Origin: Nymphaea colorata
Lineage: Eukaryota > Streptophyta > Magnoliopsida > Nymphaeales > Nymphaeaceae
DNA length: 64,000 bases
NCBI RefSeq assembly: GCF_008831285.2
Contig: NC_045147.1
Coordinates: 24,328,981-24,392,980, forward strand
Direction: 5' to 3'
Below the pieces are notes generated by a model, which was not told where the DNA came from, did not search any database, and saw only the letters and a list, made by a program, of their open reading frames with translations. Shown one piece after another: positions 24,451 to 34,862 of the stretch (position 1 is the first letter of the stretch; each line of letters opens with the position of its first letter). The translations under genes and the position numbers were made by a program.

Positions 24451-24627
24451 ATAACCTTACCAGATGGTATTGGTATTAATTAATCTAAAAGGAAACTATT
24501 GTTTTAAAATATTATAAAAAGAAAACAGTATTTTGAAAATGCGTCTAGATGATCAGGTCTAGTAAGAAAAGAACTCCATGTAAATTGTAAAGGGGTGGTG
24601 TGTTAGAGAAAGAATTGGCAACAAGCA

Positions 24628-24863
24628 GTGGCAGACCCGAGCCAGTTTGCTCCCGTCATCATTCTGGCCTTGTTGTTGTTCATATTTTCCGGAAGCTCTC
24701 ACGCCAGAAAGTTGGCGAGGGATGTGAAGGCAGGTGCTACGGGGCTCTTCAGCGACCACCTCCTTATGGTCCGCATTGCAGTAACCCATATACGTGCAGC
24801 CCTTGTTTACGCAGTTGTTCACGAGGAGGGCGCCCCCCTGGGCCGAGCGCCCCACTTCCATGA
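24628..24863 (+). pseudogene. Short RALF-like pseudogene (start lost, 10-nt deletion)
   Basis: Compared with the intact 28.1 kb copy, the stretch from the ATG through the first codons is deleted, leaving only GTG at 24628. The signal-peptide core (ILALLLFIFSGSSHARK) remains. A 10-nt deletion after the codons for KAG removes the start of the I-S-Y motif and shifts the frame. The Cys-rich end (PHCSNPYTCSPC...GPSAPLP) survives only in another frame, ending at 24863. The TATA box of the family is also altered (ccatgtaaattg instead of ccatataaatt). Three independent lesions make this a dead copy. Confidence 0.85.
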
Positions 24864-25909
24864 AACGCCACTTTTTAGCAAATAAATGCTTGATTTCCTC
24901 CATGTAAATACTTATTCCATTGCTTTGCTTTGGGATTCGAGAAGAGTAGACTTCTGTCTTTTTAACACTTGCCCTGAAGAGGAGGAAAAAAGTCGAAAGC
25001 GATTGCCGATAACAGCAAGCGTCAGTCTTGGACCCTTGTTTGCAGCTTCAGGCATGCGATGCGAGCTGGTAAATCTTGTTCCGACAGCAGGTTTATGTAA
25101 CAAATCTAGAGATATGTATGATGCCGATGGAGAGACCAAGAGTGGTGGGTGGCATTGTTATCATGTGCATGACGGTACGTCTGTTGCCGCTCTTTTACGA
25201 GCATGGAATATTGCCTCAATAAAAGCTTTCCTTCAAGATGGTATTCCAATTAAAGCTCACTTTTTTACCGCATATATAAAGCAAACCTTGTGCGATTATG
25301 CTTACAGTGACGTTTGGGTATATTTTTTTTTTGAATTTTTGTATGACATGGGTTGAGAATCGGTCTAATCATCTTGTTACCAGAGGGAAGCCATGTTTGG
25401 GACCGTGCAGGCAGCAGCCCCGCACTAGACTTGGGTTAAAATCAAGAACAAAAACATATTGGGCTTCGCAGATTCTATCAGTTAGGCAACAAAACGTTCA
25501 ACTTTGCATTAGTGCAGCTTGTACTTTTCAAATTTTTTGTCGATCAGTGCTCGTAGTTAGAGGAAGCTATGTGGTCAATTAAAGTCCCATGGGAAGCCGA
25601 TTCAACAGCCCAACTATGGGGCTATCATTTTGTTCGCCCTCACCCTCTCACCCATTCTCTCTCCCTCTTATTTATTTATTTATTTTGACAACCATTCTCT
25701 CCACCATACCATAAGATTGGTAGATCGTATAGAAAGAAAGAGATTTGAACATCTATTCGATTGGGGGCCACTGTCATTCATTTTCCAAGTCTCATTTTCG
25801 TTGATTAGATGGAGGTGAAAGGACTTGTTAAACACTAACGTTGAGAATAATTCTAAAAAACTGACAATCCTCTAATTAAGATATGGCGATGATAAGATGT
25901 TGAAAGGCA

Positions 25910-27300
25910 GTAGGATAATTTTCACTCTTAAATTATTTGAAGCAGATTCATAAAACCATAACAAATTGCTGCTGCTGCTGTTAGAAGTCGATCCTCTTGA
26001 GCATTTTCCACCACTTTTCTTTATACTCTAAGCTAGGGCTTTTTTGACTTTTTTTTTTTTTTTTTTTTTTCTTGCTTAGCTACTCGTTTTTTCGTTTTAT
26101 GTTTCTCTTTAACAAATTAATATCATATAGGATGGTGTGTGGTAAGGATGAAAAAGATAACTACTAAATCTCATCCGATTTGAGAGCAGGTTCACTCGTT
26201 TCTCAAGGCCAAAGTTGAAGGTGACAATAATTGTGAAAATACGACAGCCAAGGGAAAACTCCGATCACAGTTGCAAAGACAAGATGATGAAAGGCGGCTA
26301 TGATATTAATTTGGCCTACAAAAACTCCAAGCAAGCTTGCGGTCCGGTCTCCTCACGCCATCTATTCTATTCTATTCTATTAATTAGAACCACAACTAAT
26401 CAAGCATTCATTTATTGTGGAAGATGTGCAGCTCTCCAATACACAAATGGGTTCTTAGTTGAGTTGGCAGTTGGACAATTCAACAGATAAGAATCTAATA
26501 GGATGTGCTCATTATCATATCTCTAAATTCCTATTCGAATAATCATGTCGAAATTTGAATCCAAGTTCACAATTCAAATTCAATTTGAAACCCATTTTTA
26601 GTTTCACAGCCAAATTCAAGTCCAATTTTTAAACCGAAGCTGAAAATGGATGTGTATTAGATGCAAAATGTTTAGAACAATATTAGAATCTTAATCTGAT
26701 CTGATGTCATTTTTTTTTTTTAAATTTTGAATTTAATCCAAATTTTTATTAGATATTAAATTATTTTTCATATCTGAAAATTTTAAAGCAGTTCGGCTAG
26801 ATATCAACCTGAATTACATTTATTGACTTTTCTATTAGCAGTGGACTGTTGATGAAACGCTGATAAAGAAGTGTGTGGTATTTAACATCCATTTGATTTT
26901 TACTCTTTTCCTTTTTACAATTAGATTTTTCATGATAAACAATCTTTCCTATTGAGATTTCCACAGTATCCATTGCTTGATGTCAATTCATCCTTCCATA
27001 ACATTAAGACAGTTTAGTCCTTCTTAATTTGAAACCTTTCATCCAATCTAGGTTAGCTATTAACCCATACATATTATTTGTACATAAAAACATCAGTAAT
27101 GCATTTATTATATTCGACTCGCACACACACATATCGTTCAACAAGAAAAATATAATCTAGGATGGTGGGTGGTTCAAAAGAAAGTACAAAATTTGAGGCT
27201 GACATTCATTTGTTTCTCATGGTCTTGCTGAAGGTGACAATAATTGTGCAAAGCTACAAGATGTTGAAAGGCGGCTAGGATAAAAAAAAGCACCTCTTTC
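25910..27300. repeat. A-block copy 1
   Basis: Member of a five-copy dispersed family (others at about 33.4, 39.1, 45.3 and 50.5 kb). Landmarks: gcagattcataaaaccataac, accacaactaatcaagcatt, gaatccaagttcacaattc, ttgatgaaac. It contains a poly(T) run at about 26047-26070. It is non-coding and leads directly into U2. Confidence 0.85.
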
Positions 27301-27727
27301 ATGGGCCATTTAATTAGTAAGAAAATTTAAGAGTTGAAGGTATATTAAGTTCTGGTAGCAAGATTTTCAAAATATTAATAAAATGGAACAACAAAAAAAA
27401 TTAAGAAAATAAAAAAGCGTGTCAATTATGAACACGATTAAAAATCACAATATTTATTTTTAATTAATGCCGTGCAAATCTATGAATTTTAGCTCATCAT
27501 GCACATTCTTGGAAAAGGGCAAACTAATCACATACTTGAAAAGATTTTTCTTTTCCCTTTCATTTCTTTTTCAAAGAACAGTTTTTTCTTCATTTTCAAT
27601 GTAAACTAAGCCCTAATTAAAAGTTTTGTCATTGTTTTCCAGAACTATCTTCATATTTTATCATTTATTTATGTTTAGAAAGGGGGAAAAAAGTTAAGGA
27701 TTTTGACGTGTTTTGGGAGTTTCTTTT

Positions 27728-27940
27728 AGGGGCGTTTGTATGACACCCTTAAAAGACCTGGTTTTCAAGGCTAATTTTGAATGCTATAAAAGAACTTAAG
27801 CCAGGTTTTGTGGAAACACGGGTTTAGCAAAACCCAACGTTGCAGTCGCCTAAATGTGCATAAGACAGCATGCAACATGTTGGAGGTTAATTAATTTGCT
27901 TCTAAAATTTAGTTTTGGTCTGTCATCCAAATGTGTGTAA
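27728..27940. mobile_element. MITE-like element in U2
   Basis: Same element as in U1, with imperfect inverted ends (ggcgtttgtatgacacc and ctgtcatccaaatgtgtg). U3 lacks it within a deletion of roughly 470 bp. Confidence 0.4.
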
Positions 27941-28038
27941 ATAACCTTACCAGATGGTATTGGTATTAATTAATATAAAAGGAAATCATTGTTTTGAAAT
28001 ATTCTAAAAGGAAAACAGTTTTTTGAAAATGCGTCTAG

Positions 28039-28133
28039 ATGATCAGGTCTAGCATGAGAAGAGCTCCATATAAATTATAAAGGGGTGGGGTGTTAGAGCA
28101 AGGAATTGGCAGCAAGCAGTGACAGAAATTAAG
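28039..28133 (+). promoter_or_regulatory. Promoter module of RALF-like 28.1 kb gene
   Basis: The motif atgatcaggtctag (28039-28052) is followed by a TATA box TATAAAT at 28069-28075, 65 bp before the ATG. The same order occurs at 48.1 and 52.0 kb and, decayed, at 24.5 and 31.0 kb. Confidence 0.7.
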
Positions 28134-28412
28134 ATGGGCCTGAGGAAGGGCAGCGCCGTCAGTTTGCGACGGCTCTCTTTCCCCGTGATCTTTCTGGCCT
28201 TGTTGTTGCTCATATTTTCCGGAAGCGCTCACGCCAGAAAGATGGCGAGGGATGTGAAGGCAGGTGGGCCCATTAGCTACCGGAGTCTTCGGCGACCGCC
28301 TCCTTATGGTCCGCATTGCAGTAACCCATATATGTGCGGCCCTTGCCCTTATATACTTGGTTGTTCTTCACGAGGAGGGCCGCCCCTTGGGCCGAGCGCC
28401 CCACTTCCATGA
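28134..28412 (+). CDS. RALFL: Short RALF-like secreted peptide precursor
   Basis: Single-exon, 92 aa. The ATG at 28134 matches the start of its paralogues (MGLR.G). The signal peptide runs to about A34 (LALLLLIFSGSAHA), then RKMARDVKAGGP and ISYRSL (47-52). There is no S1P prodomain, so the mature peptide follows the signal peptide almost directly, as in small RALF-like proteins of other plants. Cysteines are 62, 68, 71 and 77; the last pair (C-PYILG-C) has the canonical RALF second-pair spacing of 5, while the first pair (C-SNPYM-C) does not match the usual 9. The end is GPSAPLP, shared with the other short genes. It is expected to be an apoplastic signal acting on FERONIA-type receptors; this is inferred from family only. 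Confidence 0.85.
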   Translation: MGLRKGSAVSLRRLSFPVIFLALLLLIFSGSAHARKMARDVKAGGPISYRSLRRPPPYGPHCSNPYMCGPCPYILGCSSRGGPPLGPSAPLP

Positions 28413-28654
28413 AATGCCACATTTTAGCAAATAAATGCTTAATTTCCTCCATGTAAATACTTATTCAATTGCTTTGGGATTCGAGAAGAGTAGTTGCCTT
28501 GTTGCTTCTGTCTTTAACACTTGCCCTTATGGATTACATGCAGATAATAAGCACCAGTACGTACCTGTGGTTCGTGGAAGGTTGCCAGAAGAAGAGGAGG
28601 AAAAAAGTCGAAAGCGATTGCCGATAACAGCAAGTGTCAGTCTTAGACCCTTGT

Positions 28655-28745
28655 TTCCAGCTTCAGGCATGCCATGCAAGCTGGTAAATCTTGTTCGGAC
28701 AGCAGGTTTATGTAATAAATCTGGAGATATAACTGTACGAGAGGT
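28655..28745 (+). terminator. Conserved 3' block with AATAAA, RALF-like 28.1 kb
   Basis: The segment agcttcaggcatg...gcaggtttatgtaataaatctggagat recurs downstream of several RALF loci. AATAAA is at 28714-28719, about 300 bp after the stop, and is the likely polyadenylation signal. Confidence 0.5.
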
Positions 28746-30600
28746 GGCATTGTGATCATTTACATGACTGTAAGTGTGTTGCCGCTCTTTCACGAGCCTA
28801 AATAAAAGCTTTTTCTTTCAAGATGGTATTACAATTAAAGCTCACTTTTTTTTTAGCGCATATATAAAGCAAACCTTGTGCGATTATGCTTACAGTGACG
28901 TTTGGGGTGGGTTTTTTTTCTTTTTTTAAATTTTTGTATGACATGGGTTGAGAATTGGTCTAATCATCTTGTTACAAGAGGGAAGCCAAATTTGGGACCG
29001 TGCAGGAAATACTTGCTCACATGGGCCTTTGGATTTTATATTAAGAAGTATCCAAGACTTCGACCCTTGTTTATATCAAGTCTTGCTTTTTTGAACATGA
29101 AGACCGCGTTAGTGTTCTTAAATAGTTCTGTTAATCCTCGTTGGATGTGTGAAAAAACCTACATTTGCGCTACTATAGTTTTGTTAGGGCCAGTTTGGTT
29201 TCTTACAAAATAAACCCAGATTAACCTCTAAATATGTGTTCATGTGAGGGTGATCATAAACGGAAGGAGGGATGAAGAGCACGAATCTGGATGAAGGAAG
29301 CAAATGAACCTGGGGAAAAGCTGGGAGGCATGATTGGTTATGAAGAAAATCGTTGATAATAAAAAGAACTCACAACCATGAGGCATGAACCTTATGAAAA
29401 GGAAATAAAGACGGAGTAGACCCATGTTCCACAGCAAGGAAGCGTATACCGTCGGCGCCTGTCAAGGCTTCAGTGGGTCTTACGACAACTCAATCTAATT
29501 CAATTGAATTTCCTTTTGAGATGAGACTAGGGCCTGAGTTAAGTTGAAGAAAAGTTGGTTGAAACTGGGTCCCATTCCTAGCCTACTGCCTATATTTATG
29601 TATGGTTGCTTTGGTTTCTTGTCGGACTCCAGCATACTAATGAACAACATAGTCATATTTTCTTTACGAGATCCATCCAAATGAGTTCAGATTTAAGTCT
29701 CTCGGGCAAACCGTACCAGATCCATTGACAACGTCCACCGTGTCAATGGTTGAAAACAATTCCTACACATCCACCGTGTCCTGGTTGAAGAATATGTGTA
29801 GATTATAATAGACATCACTTTAAGACGACGTTCCCAACGATATCACTCACTTGGTGTCAGTGTATAATTACCATTTATGATCTTTTACAGGCTAGGCAAA
29901 TCATTTTTCTTAAAATTAAAGGTAGTACTTTTTTTTAGTATACTTTAGAGCAGCTCGTACATTTTTAAAATTTAATTCAGGCGTGACAAGGTTATCCTTT
30001 ATGTGGTGAACTTAAAAGGGGAAGTCTCATGGGACATGTACAATCTTAAAAACCCTGTGCACTCATGGACGTAAGAAAACCTTGTATCAAAACCACTTAA
30101 AATCCTTGTGTCTTCTTCTTCTTTCTCTTATCTCTTTCCTTCTCCCTCTTGCTGTTAGTGTCATAGTCCCTACCAATAGAAGAAAGGTTTAAATACAAAC
30201 AAGAAAAGCAAACATAAAGTAACTGGGTGAGGAAGCCATGTAGCATTAATGAGCTGCAAACATGTTTTACGGCAACAGGCTATTCATTTCTCTTGCTGCA
30301 AAAATTTTATCCATCAATGCTCGTAGGCAGACGAAGCTATGTGGTCATTAAAGTCTCATGGGAAGCGGCTTCAACAGCCCTACTCTGGGGCTATCATTGT
30401 TTTCGTTCTCACCCTCTGACCCTATTTTTTTTTTTCTCTCTCTCTCCCTCCCTCTCTCTCTTACTTATTTATTTATTTATTTTGACAACCATTCTGATTG
30501 GTGGATCGCATGGAGAGAAAGGAATAGACTTGAACATCTATTCCATTGGAGGCCATTGTCATTCATTTTCATTGATTAGATGGAGGTGATTGGAGTTGTT

Positions 30601-31070
30601 AATTCCTAAAGTTGAAAATAATTCTAAAAATATGACAATCGCTCTAAGTAAGAAGATATGGCGATGATAAGATGTTGAAAGGCGGTTAGGACCTGTGGCC
30701 TATAAACTGGATTCTCAGTCTCTTCAAGCAATGGAGACTTCTTTGGCGTACAGCAGATTTGGATCACACTCATAATGACGTCTTCTTTCGTGGTGGGTGT
30801 TTTGATTTTCCAAAACTATCTTCCTCTTTTTATGTGAAGAGCAAAAAGGGCTTCTTGTACACTAAACGGTTTCTGTAAGCTCGCTCACACAAGTGTGGGT
30901 GATCCCAAGGAAAAACTTATTGGCGGTTAAGGAAAGAAGGAGGGCACTTGCTTTGAAATGATATAAAACAAAAGCAGTGTTTTGAAAATATGCCTATATG
31001 ATCGGGTTTGGTTGGAAAAGAAGTCCTTATAAATGGGTTGTGTGCAGCGAGAGAAGTTAAATAAGGTGGT
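30601..31070. other. Mosaic of repeat fragments upstream of RALF pseudogene
   Basis: It contains gttgaaaggcgg (seen in every A-block), an atttggatcaca segment shared with 35.2 and 54.1 kb, and a decayed RALF promoter (atgatcgggtttgg at about 30999, TATAAAT at 31028-31034). Confidence 0.55.
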
Positions 31071-31150
31071 ATGAGGAACGGCAGTGCCGCCTCTTTGTGA
31101 CCGCTTTAGTTGGCCATCATCATCATCGTCATCATCATCCCGGCTTCCTT
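31071..31150 (+). pseudogene. RALF-like pseudogene fragment with two stops
   Basis: It begins ATGAGGAACGGCAGTGCCGCC, matching MRNGSGA of the 41.2 kb gene and the signal peptides of the others. Where paralogues have CGA and TCG, this copy has TGA and TAG, giving MRNGSAASL*PL*LAIIII. Similarity stops at about 31150, where a degenerate AT-rich repeat begins. The promoter TATA box remains. Confidence 0.8.
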
Positions 31151-31154
31151 ATTT

Positions 31155-31460
31155 CATTCTTCTGTCATGTTCATAGCATTATCTCATTATTTTATAAATT
31201 TCTTACAATTTCATAAACATTATTTCATATTTATGTTTAATATTATTAAATAGATTTATCCATTATTTCATTATCTCATAAATATTTTATAGTCTCATGC
31301 ATATATTTAACATTATCTCAAACACCTGTCCGTTATCTAATTATATTATAAATCTTTTGTTATCTCATAAACATTATCTCATACTTATGTTGCATACATC
31401 TATCCGTCTGTTATCTCATTATGTCATAAACATTATCTAATACTTCTTTGTTATCTACAC
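31155..31460. repeat. Degenerate AT-rich tandem-like repeat
   Basis: Many imperfect repeats of words such as cattatctcat, ttatctcataaa and cataaacatta fill this stretch. It directly truncates the 31.07 kb RALF pseudogene. Confidence 0.6.
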
Positions 31461-32590
31461 ACATGCATATACAATATTTGAGAATGAAAGTAAATAAATA
31501 TGTATATTATTAGTAGGATCCAGCTTGAGTCCACTGGATCATTGAGACAGTGCCTGAACTTACTGCTCCATGATTTTGGTCCAACCAGCACGCAAACACC
31601 TTCTTTGGGAATTTCTCTATCAATGGGGAACATAGATCTTTATTCATATTTCCTGGTCCCAGATAAGAGCATTACGGTCCACGCCAAGCAGCTTAGCGGA
31701 ACGACAGACCAGCATGATACATAGAAGGTAATAGGAACGTGGGGTATGGTACGCTGGGGCCTTTTGTCTCTTTTATTGAGAAATAAGGTCTTACTAGAGC
31801 CAAACCAGTGAAATTTAATTTCATTTGGGCTTCAGATTAAGACTTTTAAAGAAAGACCGGATCCAATTACAAGCCAATACTTATATATATATATATGATT
31901 GCACTGGACTCTGCTCCAATCTCATAAATGGGAGCCATTTAAATGACTTCAAATTTAGTCACAGTTATCGAGCAAAACCAGGCTATGCCCATTGGCAAAT
32001 TGGTGAACTGGCTGGTGATGTGAGAATGACTTGCCTGCTATGTATACAACAAAATGAGAAGAACTGATTTTTTCATGGCGATCGGCACATCCATGGTCCC
32101 CTAGTTGAACAATATGGGTATATTATGCACGCCATATCATATGGGTAGATAACTTGATCTTGCTTACTCTGAAATGCGACGACTTCATTTAGATGAAAAA
32201 AAGCATGCTCCTGTAAGTTCATTCCTATCTTATATCTTCAAATATTATCTTTTTTTTTTACCCATTTGGTAGATAAGTCAATTCTTTCTCGTTCTCGATG
32301 TTATGGGTACAACCCCACTACTCTAACACCATGCAACACCTAAGACAGATATTGTGCAATTACACGTCAAAAATGCAGTTTTTATAATTGGAGGATATTT
32401 TTATAAGGGTGAGACTAAATTCAAGCAATCAAATCACAGGGACAAAACTTGTTACCAAATTAGCTTTCTCCATATGAGACCTAGCTTACTCCACGCGAGA
32501 CAAAAGAAGTTGCCAGTTTCATTCTTGAATCACGATGTAATGGCGGAGCAAGAAATGTTGAGCCGATGGACATGACAAAATTAATTTAAA
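31461..32590. other. Intergenic, partly duplicated
   Basis: 31525-31670 matches 36988-37130 (gtccactggatcattga, tctatcaatggggaacatag). The rest shows no recognisable feature. Confidence 0.5.
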
Positions 32591-34862
32591 AGCCCTCACA
32601 TCTTAGGGGGCACTAACAGAAATATAGTTAATACCTTTATATGAATATATATAGAGAAATTTTAGGGGGTTGGTGTCCGCAACTGCTCAGACATACCAAC
32701 CAACAAGTATTTCCGCCGCTGATGACATCCGCTACCTTGTGAGTTTTACTTTCAACATTCGTCTTCTCCTCCTCAAATAGGCAACAGTAAATGTCGAAAA
32801 GGTAGGGATGGTTTCATTATTATTGAAGTTACAGCAAGAAAAAATAACTATATGCAAATGCGATGTCCAATAAGTTCAATCAAAATGTCAATAAAAATGA
32901 GATTGTCTATTATGTACAGGCGGGATGTATTTCAAATAAAAAAATCCAAGTATATTTGGGCTAGAAGATCCCATTTCATATATACACCTCGAGGCTCGAG
33001 GAAGAAATTTTTTTATCAAATCTTCATTTTAAGAGTATGAGTATTGCAATATGGTATGCTTAATCTCACCGTCCCGGCGGAGCGTGCATCATAAGACTTA
33101 AGTTTTGCTACTGTAGTTATATTAAAAGGTCACTTTTTTTTTTTTTTTTTTTCTCTCCTTTGCAAGGTAAGCCAAATCAGATTAATTAACCTCTAAATAT
33201 ATGTTCATTTGATGTAATTGTAAACGAAACTATGGATGAAAGAGAACGAATCTGAAAAGGAAAAAATGGACAAAGTAAGCCATGAGGATCAACAAAAAAA
33301 TTGTTTTGATTAAAGCAACTTGCAGCAATGAATTTTCTGAAAGCGAGGCAGATGAGGACCTAATTTCGAGATTAATGGGGACGGATATACCGTTTGGACC
33401 TATACTTCACTTGGGTCTAACCAAAATCAATTTAGCTTAATTGAATTTCTCTCTGTCTTAAATCAATTTAATTTAATTGAACCACTTTTTGGGTTAAAAT
33501 TTCATTCATTATTGTTCACAGGCATGTCAAAATCGTTCCTCTTTTATGTGTGGGGGTGAAGTTAAAGCCTCACGGGTATATGGCTCACCGTTTTTATTTA
33601 GAAGCCATTTTGGCAACATGAACTGTTTGTTACTATTCATTTTTAAAAATGATTCATAGAACACTATAACTATCATAGAATATTTTATAAACTTATATCA
33701 ATCTTTGAAGCAGATTCATAAAACCATAACAAGTCGCTGCTGTTGCTAGAAATCGATTTCCTTGGAGCATTTTCCACCAATTTTCTTTATACCCTAAGCT
33801 GGGGCTTTTCGATTTGCCTAGCTACTCGTTTTTTGTTTTCTCTTTAGCAAATTAATATCGTATAGGATGATAGATCCTTAAGGATGAAAAAGAAAAAAAC
33901 TACAAATTCTCTCATCCGATTTGAGACCAGTTTCACTCGTTTGTCAAAGGCCAAAGTCGAAGGTGACAATAATTGTGAAAATATGATAGCCAAGTGGAAA
34001 CTCCAATTACAATTGCAAAGACATGATGTTGAAAGGCGGCTACGATATTAATTTGGCCTACAAAAATTGGACTCTCTCTCTCTTTCATCTCTCTCTTATA
34101 CGGCCGAAAATCAATTGACTTGAAGTCAATGAAATAAAAGATAGAAGTGCCTTCTTCAGTAAAATGCTTGGCGTTTTCGTTATCACTGCACCGAAAAGCA
34201 AGTTTGCGGTCCGGTCTCCCCATACCATCTATTCTATTCTATTAATTAGAACCACAACTAATCAAACATTTATTTATTTATTTATTGTGGAAGATATGTA
34301 GCTCTCCAATACACAAATGGGTTCTTAGTTGATTCGGTAGTTGGACATGTCAACAGATAAGATTCGAATAGAATGTGCCCATTATCATATCTCAAATTTT
34401 TCTATTCGAATATAAATAAATAAATGTTTATATCATATCGAAATTTGAATCCAAGTTCACAATTCAAATTCAATTTGAAACCCATTTTTAGTTTCACAGC
34501 CAAATTCAAGTCCAATTTTTAAACCGAAGCTGAACCACATAGTGATATGTTAAGAATAGATATGAAAATGGATGGGTATGAGATGCAGAATGCTTAGAAC
34601 AAAATTAGAATCTGAATCTGATTGAATTTAATTCAATTTTTTATTAGATATTAAATTATTTTTCATATCTGACAATTTTAAAGCAGTTCGGCTTGATATT
34701 AACCTGAATTAGATCTGTTGACGTTTCTGTTAGCAGTGTACTGTTGATGAAATGTTGATCCGTTTGATTTTTACTCTTTTCCTTTCCATCATTAGATTTT
34801 TCCTGATAAACAATCTTTCCTATTGAGATTTCCATAGTATCCATTGGTTTATGTCAATTCAC
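32591..34862. repeat. Duplicated block plus A-block copy 2 (pair at 44.5-46.8 kb)
   Basis: 32591-33380 resembles 44510-45285 (agtattccat/tgcaatat...tatgcttaatct, cataagacttaagttttgc). It runs on into A-block copy 2 (33380-34862), so the two were copied together. No coding content is supported. Confidence 0.8.

Larger units (their letters stand above)
23865..25830. repeat. U-block copy 1 (carries RALF pseudogene)
   Basis: Colinear with U2 (27.3 kb onwards) and U3 (51.7 kb onwards). Shared landmarks are agagttgaaggtatattaag, the MITE-like stretch (U1 and U2 only), the RALF locus, the 3' block and the gacatgggttgagaat segment. The right part (25550-25830) matches 30.3-30.6 and 53.95-54.05 kb. 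Confidence 0.85.
27301..30600. repeat. U-block copy 2 (carries intact RALF-like gene)
   Basis: Colinear with U1 and U3. Beyond the RALF locus the similarity to U3 continues through ctgatcataaacggaagg-type sequence (29.2 against 53.2 kb) and gcgtataccgtcgg (29.45 against 53.4 kb) to the gaagctatgtggtcattaaag segment (30.33 against 53.98 kb). Confidence 0.85.

Noticed and set aside
24886-25356. 156-aa open frame downstream of the 24.6 kb RALF pseudogene, similar to frames at 28435-28755 and 52552-52842
   Set aside because: The similarity is explained by the duplicated 3' block; the frames differ in length and ends between copies and contain the AATAAA region. It reads as 3' UTR, not a gene.
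31028-31150. 31.1 kb locus as a functional RALF gene using the intact TATA box
   Set aside because: Two in-frame stops occur within the first dozen codons and the similarity ends at 31150.
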